A stretch of 41,394 nt of DNA from a virus: positions 1-41,394 of IMG/VR virus record IMGVR_UViG_3300005096_000519. One strand, 5' to 3'. The notes below the pieces were generated by a model that worked only from the letters and a program-made list of their open reading frames with translations, did no database searches and was not told where the DNA came from. Within the stretch, counting starts at the first letter, position 1. Every line of letters begins with the position of its first letter. This document shows positions 23,429 through 31,482 of the stretch, one piece after another. The translations under genes were made by a program, and so were the position numbers.

Positions 23429-23542
23429 GTTCTAACGGTAATGAACTAACCGGCATAGCTATGTCCCACCGCCATGCTTCCGTCGTGCCCCTATGGGCAT
23501 CCCAAAGGTTGCGCTGCCTTCATGAGGCAAGCGTTGGGAGAC
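23429..23542 (-). other. Structured non-coding segment upstream of the tRNA cluster
   Basis: 114 bp without an ORF between the 3-TM protein gene and the tRNA cluster. The minus strand can form GCCT-CATGA-AGGC, TGCCC-ATA-GGGGCA and the palindrome CATAGCTATG in succession, then runs into the hairpin before tRNA-Pro. No tRNA or known riboswitch recognised; possible small RNA or mRNA-end structure. Confidence 0.4.
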
Positions 23543-23938
23543 TTATTTAATAGGGTTGCTCTTAGAGAACAACCAGCGCAGCCCAAAGGTAGCCGCAATA
23601 ACACCGAGGAAGCTCCACTGATACCAATCGGGAGCCTGGGAGATATAACCCCACCCGGTAATCACGTAGTCTTGCACTACGGGTATGAAGGAAGCGAGGA
23701 ATGGAAGGGATAAGATGATCAATAGGTATTCATCCTTCCACGAGTACTGCATTTGCCGCATCGCTTCCAGATCATAATTAGCCTCAGCAGACGCTGCACG
23801 CTCCGCACGTAGCTCCGCACCGCGTACCTTAGCCTCCTCTAACCTGATCTTACCTTCCTCTTTAAGCACCTGCCGTTTGGCTCTCCCCTCTAACCATGTG
23901 GTTAGTGGAGAGGCCAGTAGTCCTAGAAGTTGGAACAT
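23543..23938 (-). CDS. Three-TM holin-like membrane protein
   Basis: A 131-aa protein with an N-terminal short hydrophobic/amphipathic segment (MFQLLGLLASPLTTWLEG), a charged helical linker rich in Arg and Glu (20-62), and two membrane segments (about 72-88, 103-122) separated by WGYISQAPDWYQW. This plan resembles the 3-TM holins associated with tailed phages and gene-transfer agents. It lies between scaffold and tRNAs rather than in the lysis region, so its role in lysis is not certain. Confidence 0.65.
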   Translation of the reverse strand: MFQLLGLLASPLTTWLEGRAKRQVLKEEGKIRLEEAKVRGAELRAERAASAEANYDLEAMRQMQYSWKDEYLLIILSLPFLASFIPVVQDYVITGWGYISQAPDWYQWSFLGVIAATFGLRWLFSKSNPIK

Positions 23939-23955
23939 TTCGGTATGCCTTATAG

Positions 23956-24756
23956 CTAGAGTATCTTGGAGCGTTCCAGTTTCTTAGCGACATCTGCCCG
24001 GAAAGCAGGATCTTTGGCATAGCGAGGATCACGCATATCAGAAGACAGCTCAGCTGTTGAACGGTAAGCAGAGAAGTCTTCCCCTCCTGGGTCGCCATTA
24101 ACTAAGGTAGAGTCAGTCCCCTCCGCCTCGCTATACATACTGTTCAAGTATGCAATTCCAGCCTGAACCTGTGCCTTGCTTGTGGATGTTACCATCTCGT
24201 TATAGGCGGCAATCTGCTCGGCATTCATACCACCGTCGCGTGCCCATTCTGTCATAGAGGTAAACTTCTCCTCACCACCCACAGCAGCTTTGAGATCAGT
24301 CAGTACCTGCTTAGCCAGTTGAGACTGTGCAGAGTTCTCCTGAGCCGCTTCTACGCCGCCACGTAGATACTGCTCTACCATCTCTTTACTAAAGCCAGCC
24401 TTCTCTAGCTTGGCGAAGCTCTCATCACTAAGCGTCCCCTTCTCGTCAAACTCCGCATTGAAGTCATCATAAGAAAGTTCATGCTGGGAGAGGAGCGTTG
24501 AGATAGCATCGGTCTCATCACCTTCGCCCTCTTCAGTAGTAGGAGTGGTGTCATCACCTTCACCTGAAGGCTTCTCATCTCCTTGCTTCTGCTCCAGCTC
24601 AGTGTAGGACTTGCTTAACGCCTCGACGTTTACCTCGCCCTTCTCACTATTCCAGAACTTCTCAGGGACATGCTCAGGACGCTGGGCTGTCTGTGTGGGT
24701 TCCTCAACAGGAGCCTGCGAACCTGTAGGCTCTTCCACCGCTGCTACTGTCGTCAT
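23956..24756 (-). CDS. Capsid assembly scaffolding protein (T7 gp9-like)
   Basis: A 266-aa very acidic protein between portal and capsid genes. The N-terminal 90 residues are Glu/Thr/Pro-rich (likely disordered), with EKFWNSEKGEVNVEALSKSYTELE at about 32-55, a typical podovirus scaffold motif; the rest is helical with a basic C-terminus (DVAKKLERSKIL) that would bind the capsid protein. Starts in a TAATG overlap with the small upstream gene. Confidence 0.92.
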   Translation of the reverse strand: MTTVAAVEEPTGSQAPVEEPTQTAQRPEHVPEKFWNSEKGEVNVEALSKSYTELEQKQGDEKPSGEGDDTTPTTEEGEGDETDAISTLLSQHELSYDDFNAEFDEKGTLSDESFAKLEKAGFSKEMVEQYLRGGVEAAQENSAQSQLAKQVLTDLKAAVGGEEKFTSMTEWARDGGMNAEQIAAYNEMVTSTSKAQVQAGIAYLNSMYSEAEGTDSTLVNGDPGGEDFSAYRSTAELSSDMRDPRYAKDPAFRADVAKKLERSKIL

Positions 24757-24899
24757 TAATTATCTACCTTGAAGGTGCCACCTGGAAGCTCCGTCACGGA
24801 ACCGCCTTTAGGGGTAGCAGGGCGCTTTGTCTTAGCTGCTGTTTTGCGTGATGCTTTCACGGGAGATTCAGGTGTTACTTCAGTCTTCTTTGCGGTCAT
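24756..24899 (-). CDS. Small lysine/threonine/proline-rich protein between portal and scaffold
   Basis: A 47-aa protein, MTAKKTEVTPESPVKASRKT..., very basic and probably disordered, ending GGTFKVDN. Its ATG overlaps the portal stop (ATGA) and its stop overlaps the scaffold ATG (TAATG), so it is translationally coupled on both sides, strong evidence for a real gene despite the size. Function unknown; the location suggests a head assembly accessory. Confidence 0.75.
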   Translation of the reverse strand: MTAKKTEVTPESPVKASRKTAAKTKRPATPKGGSVTELPGGTFKVDN

Positions 24900-26422
24900 T
24901 CGGGTGTTCCTTGTTGCATAGCTCCGCCCATCTGCTTCATAGCTTCAGGCCCAAGCTTCTCAATCATCATTCTGTATTGTTCTGCTTCGTCAGCTTGCTT
25001 GAGTTCATCTTCAGTTTTAACCAAGCCTTCAGTATCAATGCCGATAGCAGTTGCCTTGCGTGATATGTAGTCGGATACGTTGATATAACGTGTGACTACC
25101 GCATCGCCCAGATCCTCACGTAGCCCTTGAATCAAAAGCTGTAACTTACGAAGATCATGTCCTCGCCCTAATGCTTCCAGGCCGGTGACAATAGAAGGTT
25201 TAACAAGGTCTTTCGGGATGGAAGGTAGGCGACCCTGCCGCTGCATGATTGCCATGCGCCGGTTTACATAGGGAAGCTGAAGTTCCATAGATAGGATGGA
25301 GTACACCCCACCAAGGGCGTCTTCCAGTTCACCTGCCATGTAGCGGATCTCTTCCGCAGTCACACGCTCCCCGTTACGCTGGATGGAGCTATTAAGGAGG
25401 AAGGCACTCGCCAATCTCTCTTCAATATCTTTCTTCACATCACGGGTCACACGAAAGTCAGCAAACTTATCAAGCTGTAGAACACTAATGTCCCGTGCAT
25501 CGCCTTCGCGGATTGAACCATTAGGAGCCTTCGCTAAGGTGCGTGCTCTGGTTGTGCCGTTAGGGTTCACGAGAAAAAGGACTTTTGCTGCGGCTGCTGC
25601 ACCTTCGACTAAGGCTTTGGTTAACTTCTCCAGGGAGACAAGATCACCATAGTATTCCTCAATAAAGCCACGCCCATAGTCTTCACCATCAATACGGGTG
25701 AAACGTAGAGCCAGCCAAGGAGTTTTATCTACTGGATATGAACCTTGTGAACCGGGTATCTCAATTCCTTTAGCCTGTTGAACAACGAGAACCTTATTTC
25801 CCTTACGCTGTATATGCGTATAGACCGCTACAGTCTTCTGAGAGTCTTCCGCGAGCTTTGCCTTAACCTGCTCCTGGATGCGTCTCGGTAGTGCGTCTGG
25901 GGACACAAACTCCCTTGTGATAATCTCACTTACGTTACCCATAGGGTCACGCTTGACAACATACCTATCCAAGTGAAAAACTTTTACAGCGGTCTTGTCA
26001 ATAAACAGGAGGACATTACCGGCTACGATAAGCTGCTTCAGCGCCTCAAACAGTTGGACGCGATCCCCTACAGTCTCAATCTCAGACATTGTGGATCGTT
26101 CTACTTCACCTAGTGCCTTCTCGATCTTGGTTTTAAGCGCAGGATCGTCACCCATTTCTTTCAAAGTGAAGGTATCCACCATCATTCGGAAGAAGGGGCT
26201 GTTTGGGGGAAACAACGTAAGTAGAAGTTTACTGGCTAAGTTATTGAGACCGCGTGCCCCAATCCCTTGATAGGGTGTTGGTAATTTAAAACCGGAGGTA
26301 CGACTTTCAGGCATCAAGCTGGGAATCGTCAGCTTAGCCGAGTCGCGTGCCCTGCGTAGGTAGCTACTCCTGTGGTTCTCTAGCTCACCATAACGCTTCT
26401 CTGCATTTGAGACCTCTAGCAT
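24896..26422 (-). CDS. Portal protein (T7 gp8-like head-tail connector)
   Basis: A 508-aa portal protein, close in length to T7 gp8 (536). Typical features: ARDSAKLTIPSLMPES near the N-terminus, PYQGIGARGLNNLASKLLLTLFPP at about 48-72, and GERVTAEEIRYMAGELEDALGGVYSILSMELQLP at about 347-380. It forms the dodecameric DNA entry channel and binds terminase. The C-terminus is Gln/Met-rich. Confidence 0.96.
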   Translation of the reverse strand: MLEVSNAEKRYGELENHRSSYLRRARDSAKLTIPSLMPESRTSGFKLPTPYQGIGARGLNNLASKLLLTLFPPNSPFFRMMVDTFTLKEMGDDPALKTKIEKALGEVERSTMSEIETVGDRVQLFEALKQLIVAGNVLLFIDKTAVKVFHLDRYVVKRDPMGNVSEIITREFVSPDALPRRIQEQVKAKLAEDSQKTVAVYTHIQRKGNKVLVVQQAKGIEIPGSQGSYPVDKTPWLALRFTRIDGEDYGRGFIEEYYGDLVSLEKLTKALVEGAAAAAKVLFLVNPNGTTRARTLAKAPNGSIREGDARDISVLQLDKFADFRVTRDVKKDIEERLASAFLLNSSIQRNGERVTAEEIRYMAGELEDALGGVYSILSMELQLPYVNRRMAIMQRQGRLPSIPKDLVKPSIVTGLEALGRGHDLRKLQLLIQGLREDLGDAVVTRYINVSDYISRKATAIGIDTEGLVKTEDELKQADEAEQYRMMIEKLGPEAMKQMGGAMQQGTPE

Positions 26423-26425
26423 GCT

Positions 26426-26665
26426 TTACCCTGTAGGGATGCTCAGCCCACTGCCAGACGGCTGAGGCACATTCAAATCAATCCGTAAGGAGCCAGTCCC
26501 TGTCCGCTTGCGCTTCTTTGTCTTACCGTTCTCTGTACTCTTACTGCGATTTGGTGCTTCGCGTGTAACAGGCTTGGCTGCAATAGTTGGGGCTTGAGGA
26601 GCGGGTGTTGGAGGAGGTGGAGGCGGTGGAGGATCTTTTCTTTTTGGAGGCTTAGACTTACACAT
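26426..26665 (-). CDS. Proline-rich small virion/tail assembly protein (T7 gp7.3 position)
   Basis: A 79-aa protein with eight consecutive prolines at about 12-19, a basic middle and a C-terminus LRIDLNVPQPSGSGLSIP. The end resembles the LSV...SGGGINI end of T7 gp7.3, a virion protein of the tail, and the gene holds the same place just before the portal. Probably disordered. Assignment is by position and C-terminal pattern. Confidence 0.6.
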   Translation of the reverse strand: MCKSKPPKRKDPPPPPPPPTPAPQAPTIAAKPVTREAPNRSKSTENGKTKKRKRTGTGSLRIDLNVPQPSGSGLSIPTG

Positions 26666-26851
26666 TCATGGGTCTCGGTGTGGGTTCTGTTCTTTAAACT
26701 TACGGTGTAACATGTTGATAACACCGCGCTGCCCACAGCGGATCTTCAATTCATCAAAGGTCTCCTCTGGAAGAGGTGAACGCTCTGGGTAGGCTGCGTC
26801 TAGTGCCTTAAGTAAATCTTCGGGCACTCTTGGGAATCGGGCTTCTGACAT
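26666..26851 (-). CDS. Small conserved phage protein
   Basis: A 61-aa protein, SEARFPRVPEDLLKALDAAYPER...GQRGVINMLHRKF. Such proteins (a LL.AL...PER helix followed by GQ..V...L) precede portal genes in many podoviruses; function unknown. The initiation site of the promoter at 26861-26880 would leave only about ten leader bases before the ATG, with no visible ribosome site. Confidence 0.75.
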   Translation of the reverse strand: MSEARFPRVPEDLLKALDAAYPERSPLPEETFDELKIRCGQRGVINMLHRKFKEQNPHRDP

Positions 26852-26860
26852 AAGGTGTCT

Positions 26861-26880
26861 GCTATAGTGGGTGTTAATTA
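26861..26880 (-). promoter_or_regulatory. Phage RNA polymerase promoter before the head genes (late type)
   Basis: Minus strand TAATTAACACCCACTATAGC, the consensus of the window with the CACTATAG form. It drives the portal-scaffold-tRNA-capsid block. The first three bases are the stop codon of the preceding 40-aa gene. Initiation expected at 26862. Confidence 0.9.
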
Positions 26881-27000
26881 GAAGTTAGGTTGATCATCAC
26901 TTTTATCCTTCTGCTTCTTATTAAAGATCCGATCCCATTCTGACTGCACATGTTCCTCTGGTACTTGCGAGGGTCTACGTTTACTACCTTTACCATTCAT
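26878..27000 (-). CDS. Tiny conserved phage protein (MNGKGSKRRP type)
   Basis: A 40-aa protein, MNGKGSKRRPSQVPEEHVQS...WDRIFNKKQ. Tiny proteins with the GKGS-RP start and a WDRIF motif are widespread in phages and of unknown function. ATGA overlap with the upstream gene; its stop codon lies within the late promoter at 26861-26880. Confidence 0.75.
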   Translation of the reverse strand: MNGKGSKRRPSQVPEEHVQSEWDRIFNKKQKDKSDDQPNF

Positions 27001-27386
27001 AACAGTTCTGCCTCGTTGGCTGCGCGGGTAAGCTGGCGCACAACTTCATGTGCGATCCGCTCGATAACACTAGGGTACTTGCCTTTCAAGTGGTGCCCTG
27101 TACCTGCATTCAGTCCTTCCTTAGTGAATAACTCTTTGCTCAGCATGAAGGGATCACTTTGGATAGCCTCGAAGGAATCCAGGAGGTGCTTGCAGATATA
27201 ATCAAAAGTTTCATCCTTCATCATCGACTCAAACCTATCGTAATAGAGGTGTGAGGAGATAAGGTATAGGCTGCATAAACGACGAAGGGAGACCTCCGGT
27301 ATGGAGACCTCCCCTTGTTCGACCTGCTGGATTACTTTGAGGTGAGTGTTCGCAGCTTCAGAGTGTAGTTGGCTAAGTCCACCCAA
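26997..27386 (-). CDS. Conserved phage hypothetical protein
   Basis: A 129-aa helical protein with SHLYYDRFESMMKDETFDYICKHLLDSF at about 51-78 and LNAGTGHHLKGKYPSVIERIAHEV at about 92-115. The start is a TTG at 27386 inside the end of the preceding gene; it lacks a clear ribosome site and is the least certain start in the block. T7-like phages have genes 6.5 and 6.7 in this interval, but I cannot show homology. Confidence 0.65.
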   Translation of the reverse strand: MGGLSQLHSEAANTHLKVIQQVEQGEVSIPEVSLRRLCSLYLISSHLYYDRFESMMKDETFDYICKHLLDSFEAIQSDPFMLSKELFTKEGLNAGTGHHLKGKYPSVIERIAHEVVRQLTRAANEAELL

Positions 27387-27549
27387 GGATTGCGCCCAGA
27401 GGAGCGATAAATATCCCTACACACCGGAAGATGAAGAGACCGTCCACAGGGGCGGCTAGTGCCGCTACAATAGCTGCGATGTTCATAAGCCAACCTGCAA
27501 CAGCAGCAAGTAGGGCACTAATAATCATCAAACCAAATAATGCTTTCAT
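27373..27549 (-). CDS. Small two-TM membrane protein
   Basis: A 58-aa protein made of two hydrophobic segments (about 2-32 and 38-56) with the ending GIFIAPLGAILGW, a pattern found in small phage membrane proteins. ATG overlaps the stop of the DUF3310 gene (ATGA). Function unknown. Confidence 0.75.
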   Translation of the reverse strand: MKALFGLMIISALLAAVAGWLMNIAAIVAALAAPVDGLFIFRCVGIFIAPLGAILGWT

Positions 27550-27893
27550 TCTGAATATTCCTGTTCTATCAAAATATCAACGAAGTGTTTTATCTTCAGC
27601 AAGTCCTGCTTTCCATTCTTCATGCGGAACCGGCATGCATACTTAACAATTGAGTGCTGACAGGCATCCAGCTTGTTTGCCATTGAGAACTCGATAGGTT
27701 GGATCACCATGTCCTTGTAATGTCCTCCTCCTACCTGAGTGGCTAATGGGGAGGGCTTTTCAGCAACCAACATCTCAACCTGTCCAGCACCGCCCCGTTC
27801 CCACTTATCAAAATCAGAACAGTCCCTGCACCATGGGTTCGCACTCGGCTCAAAATCGCAGTTCGAGCAGTCCTTTACTTCTGGGGTTCCCAC
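27546..27893 (-). CDS. DUF3310-domain protein with N-terminal zinc-ribbon-like motif
   Basis: A 115-aa protein. The C-terminal half (about 53-112) contains the DUF3310 nucleotide-kinase-associated pattern: GGGHYKDMVIQPIEF, CQHSIVKYACRF, KQDLLKIKHFVDILIE. The N-terminus adds CxxC-N9-CxxC (residues 9-25), probably a zinc site. GTG start preceded by GGAGGTGATC, a near-perfect match to the 16S rRNA 3' end and the best ribosome site in the window; it lies inside the last codons of the exonuclease gene. Confidence 0.85.
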   Translation of the reverse strand: MGTPEVKDCSNCDFEPSANPWCRDCSDFDKWERGGAGQVEMLVAEKPSPLATQVGGGHYKDMVIQPIEFSMANKLDACQHSIVKYACRFRMKNGKQDLLKIKHFVDILIEQEYSE

Positions 27894-28762
27894 AGGATCA
27901 CCTCCCTCTTCTTAAAATCATAATCAGTGTTACGGCAGATACGTGCGACACGCGCCTGGGTGAGAGCTTCTTCTTCACTCAGTCCTGCCTTGGCGTAGTA
28001 TGAGACAATGGTTTCCCAGGGCGTGTAGTCACCCTGTTGTTTTACCCAGCGTTTTTCTGTCTCGCCTTTACGCTTTCCACTCTTGAACGCGTGGTCAGTC
28101 TCTACCAGGATGTGAGGATCAGCCTCTAGTATCCGTTTAGCGGTCTCGACGCCAACACCAGGGCAGCCCCCGTAACCATCGGTAGGATCACCTGCCAGAG
28201 CTTGTACAAGATGGAACCGATCCGCCTCTTCAGGGGTAATTCTTCGGATACAGTCTCCAAAACTAAGATGCTCACTGGCTTCTGATATGGACTGACGTGC
28301 GTGATCCCAGTTAAGCAGTAAGCCGGGGATGGTCTGCATGTCTTTGTCGATTGAGACAATGATCTTCTCCCCTTTGATAATCTGCTTACTGGTGGACAGA
28401 ATGCCCATCACGTCGTCACCCTCTAAGCCCGGACGTTTGAACACCTCGTAGTTATCCTCAACGTACTGCTTGAGCAGAGGGCGTAACATAGGCTGACGGG
28501 TAGTAGCACGGTTGTGCTTATAGGTCGGTAGGACATCGTAGCGAAAGTTACGACTATCCGAGAGAGCTACAACAATTCGATCTGCATCCAGATCTTTCTG
28601 TAGCTGAACCATAAAGGCATCAAGCCGTGCTGCCGCTTGAACTGGATCTGCCCAATACTGCCACGGGTCTTTTAATGGATCTCCCCAGCAGATAGCTTCC
28701 TCTGCTCCTGCCGCATACATGAAGATCGGTATGTCACCGTCGATTAGGAGCGTTCTGCTCAT
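27875..28762 (-). CDS. 5'-3' exonuclease (T7 gp6-like, FEN family)
   Basis: A 295-aa flap/5' exonuclease, same length as T7 gp6 (300). Acidic metal ligands occur in LLIDGDIPIF (D8, D10), GLEGDDVMGI, VSIDKDMQ and LAGDPTDGYGGCPGVGVETAKRIL (helix-hairpin-helix region). It would remove primers and degrade host DNA. It overlaps the upstream 31-aa gene by ATGA and follows the DNA polymerase block as in T7. Confidence 0.93.
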   Translation of the reverse strand: MSRTLLIDGDIPIFMYAAGAEEAICWGDPLKDPWQYWADPVQAAARLDAFMVQLQKDLDADRIVVALSDSRNFRYDVLPTYKHNRATTRQPMLRPLLKQYVEDNYEVFKRPGLEGDDVMGILSTSKQIIKGEKIIVSIDKDMQTIPGLLLNWDHARQSISEASEHLSFGDCIRRITPEEADRFHLVQALAGDPTDGYGGCPGVGVETAKRILEADPHILVETDHAFKSGKRKGETEKRWVKQQGDYTPWETIVSYYAKAGLSEEEALTQARVARICRNTDYDFKKREVILWEPQK

Positions 28763-28854
28763 GCCATCCCGCCAAAATCGTCATCGTCCTTATAGAACTC
28801 CACGACCCACCAGACAAATAAACCGAGCAGCACGACGCTTGTAAGTGCGTTCAT
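28759..28854 (-). CDS. Tiny single-TM protein
   Basis: A 31-aa protein, MNALTSVVLLGLFVWWVVEFYKDDDD..., one membrane helix followed by an acidic tail. TAATG overlap with the gene before and ATGA overlap with the exonuclease gene support real translation. Function unknown. Confidence 0.65.
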   Translation of the reverse strand: MNALTSVVLLGLFVWWVVEFYKDDDDFGGMA

Positions 28855-29147
28855 TAGGATCTTACCTCGTTGTAAATATGAGCCAGCCCAGAAGGCGTTA
28901 CCTTCCAGACTCTCCCAAACGTGCCTGAGAGCACCCTTGTGGTTATGAAGCCCAGCTGAGCAGCAATAGACACAACATCAACATGGTCTCGCGCAAAGCT
29001 GGACTTTGTAGTGAAGGGTGACTCCCACGCACGCTGGATAACCTTAGTGAGTTTCTGCCCAGTTACTCCCGACTTTAAATTCACCGTCGAGAGGACACCG
29101 GAAGTTGAAGTACTTCCCGGCTTGTTGAAATGCTCTGACTGCTGCAT
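28854..29147 (-). CDS. Small winged-helix-like phage protein overlapping the DNA polymerase end
   Basis: A 97-aa protein whose C-terminal 50 residues (VDVVSIAAQLGFITTRVLSG...VWKVTPSGLAHIYNE) look like a winged helix. The ATG at 29147 has GAGGAGA 8 bases upstream, which makes the 104-base out-of-frame overlap with the polymerase 3' end credible. In T7 the small genes 5.3-5.9 (including the H-NS-binding gp5.5) lie here; no homology shown. Confidence 0.65.
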   Translation of the reverse strand: MQQSEHFNKPGSTSTSGVLSTVNLKSGVTGQKLTKVIQRAWESPFTTKSSFARDHVDVVSIAAQLGFITTRVLSGTFGRVWKVTPSGLAHIYNEVRS

Positions 29148-31059
29148 TTCCTATCTCCTCTTCTAAACCATCCCGAACTAATAGCTGCACCTCATCATGT
29201 ACGTGTGCCACCATTGCCCACTGCTCACCGAACTTATATCCACGGGTGGAAAGATCCTGGTACAGTAGAACGGTCGCCTTCTTTACCGCCAAGGCTCCTG
29301 CCCCCTGGAGGAGGGCGTTAAGTGCAGAGTGTGGGGATCGAACGTGGAGTAACCTGCCGTCCACACCGCGCAGCTGACCAAACTGTTTTGCCTTCTTGAT
29401 GACGACCTTTCGTAGTTGCTTCAGTGCAGGTGTTCGCTCTAGGAAGGCAGCCTTCAACGCCTTACCGCGCTTGGCTCCTTGCCCTACGATCTGACCGATC
29501 TTTGCATCACCAGCTCCATAAAGAAAACCGTAGATGAATGTCTTGGCGTTATCACGGGTAGGGAGACCGGCAGCGCGTTGGTTGGCTGTGTGAATATCAC
29601 CCTCAAGCAGCTCCTTCGCATACGCCCCTCCATCGAATCTCGCCATGTAGTGGGCGAGGCAGCGTAGCTCCAGGCCAGACGCATCGGCACCAACCAGCTT
29701 CCACCCTTCAGGAGCGTAGTAGCAGCTGCGGAACTCCTTACCATACTCAGCGCCTATCGCTGGGGTCTGTGCAACATTAGGGTTCTGGTGGGTACACCTG
29801 CCTGTGACGGCTCCATTGGTAATGACTCTTCCGTAAATCCTACCGTCATCCTTCACCAACTTGAGACAAGCCTGCCTCCCTTCAGCTAGCTGCCCGATAC
29901 GCTTCTGGAGCACAAGGTACTTAGTGAGGGCTTTAGCTTCAGGATACTTAAGGCTCCCCAAGACCTCATCGTCTACAGTGGGTTTACCGTCGTTGCCATA
30001 CGCTGTCGGCTTCCAACCCCTGACCTTCATCAAACGATCAGCAATATGATCCCTTGATCCTGGATTGAAAGTTTGTAGTGTTATCCGTGTGTACAGGGTG
30101 CCTTCATCCTGGTACTCAAAGTAACCTGAGCAATCGTACTGCCAGTCATGTGTTGCCCATACCTTGTTGGACATATCACTACGATATTTAACAACACGCT
30201 TACCCTTCGTGGTTACACGTTCGTACTTTTTCTCTACGCCTATTGTGCAGGGTATGAAGGTGCGCTTGGTATTGGGAGACCGGCTACGTGTAGGCTTCCA
30301 CCATGGAGGGAAGATATTCTGGAGATCCCGCTCATGTTCAATACGGAGCTGAGCCAGGGTGCTGTAGAGTTCCTGTGCTGCTCTCTCATTAAAGGGAAAG
30401 CCGAAGTTCTCCTGCTTATCAATAACCAGCTGGAAGTCATGTTCCAGGTCAATAGCATCTGCACTGTAGTTCTTCGACTCAATGAGGTGAAAGAATTTCG
30501 CAGTGACCTCAACATCCTGTTCACAGTAAGACTGCATCTTTGGGTTCCACACTGCCCAGGGATCAAGACCTGCCTCCTTCATCTCTTTGGAGTAGTCACC
30601 CTTATGCAGCCCCAGACGCCAGCCCCAAGCTTCGAGGCCATGGCGTCCGATCAGATTCCCTGGGAATTCAGGGCGCTTCTTTCGGAACCCAAAGTCTCTA
30701 TCCTTTAGGTCAGTCCATATAAGACGGGAGAGGTTAAGTGTGTCTATAACCTTGCGTGTCTTGCCAGCGGATTTCATCAGGTCATCCTGGATATGAAACC
30801 AGGGGTAGACTTTTTGTATTGCAGGGATGTCGAACTTGATAATGTTGTGACCAATAATCTGGTCAGCTTCCATGAGGAGCCTTAAGCCCTCCTCAAGCGT
30901 TAAGTGCTTGTAGACATCACACCCTGGGTAGGCATCCTTGCCGTGGTCATGACATGTAAATCCGAATCCATGATCTACATCCTTAAGAACTAAGCTGTGA
31001 ACTTGGGTTAGTTTATCGAGCAGTCCGTCTGTCTCGATGTCAAAGAAGTATCGAGACAT
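29044..31059 (-). CDS. DNA polymerase, family A with 3'-5' exonuclease (T7 gp5-like)
   Basis: A 671-aa replicative polymerase (T7 gp5: 704). Exonuclease motif I FFDIETDG at 5-12, further exonuclease acid residues in IIGHNIIKFDIPA. Polymerase motif A GADASGLELR with D459, motif B KTFIYGFLYG with K506 and Y510, motif C HVHDEV with D622; the first three are offset by 16 from T7 D475, K522 and Y526. It would use host thioredoxin as in T7, but the thioredoxin loop was not verified. Preceded by a small unknown and the primase-helicase block. Confidence 0.97.
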   Translation of the reverse strand: MSRYFFDIETDGLLDKLTQVHSLVLKDVDHGFGFTCHDHGKDAYPGCDVYKHLTLEEGLRLLMEADQIIGHNIIKFDIPAIQKVYPWFHIQDDLMKSAGKTRKVIDTLNLSRLIWTDLKDRDFGFRKKRPEFPGNLIGRHGLEAWGWRLGLHKGDYSKEMKEAGLDPWAVWNPKMQSYCEQDVEVTAKFFHLIESKNYSADAIDLEHDFQLVIDKQENFGFPFNERAAQELYSTLAQLRIEHERDLQNIFPPWWKPTRSRSPNTKRTFIPCTIGVEKKYERVTTKGKRVVKYRSDMSNKVWATHDWQYDCSGYFEYQDEGTLYTRITLQTFNPGSRDHIADRLMKVRGWKPTAYGNDGKPTVDDEVLGSLKYPEAKALTKYLVLQKRIGQLAEGRQACLKLVKDDGRIYGRVITNGAVTGRCTHQNPNVAQTPAIGAEYGKEFRSCYYAPEGWKLVGADASGLELRCLAHYMARFDGGAYAKELLEGDIHTANQRAAGLPTRDNAKTFIYGFLYGAGDAKIGQIVGQGAKRGKALKAAFLERTPALKQLRKVVIKKAKQFGQLRGVDGRLLHVRSPHSALNALLQGAGALAVKKATVLLYQDLSTRGYKFGEQWAMVAHVHDEVQLLVRDGLEEEIGNAAVRAFQQAGKYFNFRCPLDGEFKVGSNWAETH

Positions 31060-31070
31060 CTTGTTACTTC

Positions 31071-31307
31071 TCAGGCCTTAGCTATCTTGTCGCTGATATA
31101 TTCAAGTGGGTATGTATACCACTCAGGGACACTCTCGAATGTAGCATCAAATCCACACTCAAAAACCTCATTCAACTTAGAGGCTCCATGCTCTATAGCC
31201 TTTAGACCATAGTGAAGAGTTAGCGCAACACCAAAGGGGATGTGGGTGGTCATGAAGAGGACGAGAGCCGCAACACGCCAGCTGTATACTTTAAGTTTCT
31301 TTTTCAT
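31071..31307 (-). CDS. Small membrane-associated phage protein
   Basis: A 78-aa protein with a basic N-terminus (MKKKLKVYSW), one hydrophobic helix (about 11-30) and an aromatic C-terminal part (VPEWYTYPLEYISDKIA). GAAGGA lies before the ATG, which overlaps the preceding stop (ATGA). Unknown function. Confidence 0.7.
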   Translation of the reverse strand: MKKKLKVYSWRVAALVLFMTTHIPFGVALTLHYGLKAIEHGASKLNEVFECGFDATFESVPEWYTYPLEYISDKIAKA

Positions 31308-31474
31308 GATTTAACTTCCTTCAATAAGATGTATTTAAAAGTTTGAGGCTTAGCCCCAGGTATCTGGAGGCTAACTTCTACTGAGGTGGGTATTGCGGTT
31401 TCATCACTACGGAAACCTAATGAAGTTATGGTGCCGAGGGTACGTGCCTGCTTGTCCACGTTACTCTCTTGCAT
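31304..31474 (-). CDS. Small protein with duplicated N-terminus
   Basis: A 56-aa protein, MQESNVDKQARTLGTITS..., beta-rich. Its first 12 residues are nearly the same as those of the preceding protein (MLESNVDKQARTL), and the DNA around both starts is a 48-bp direct repeat, so this gene probably arose by partial tandem duplication of its neighbour's start. The start at 31474 is chosen from that match; a longer form from 31495 is possible. Confidence 0.55.
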   Translation of the reverse strand: MQESNVDKQARTLGTITSLGFRSDETAIPTSVEVSLQIPGAKPQTFKYILLKEVKS

Positions 31475-31482
31475 GGACAGCT
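31435..31482. repeat. 48-bp direct repeat, copy 1
   Basis: Identical at 45 of 48 positions to 31775-31822. Spans the start codon and first 12 codons of the 56-aa gene and the end of the 117-aa gene. Confidence 0.9.

Noticed and set aside
23543-23938. Spanin or internal virion protein
   Set aside because: No lipobox or signal anchor plus periplasmic coiled coil; the membrane layout fits a 3-TM holin better.
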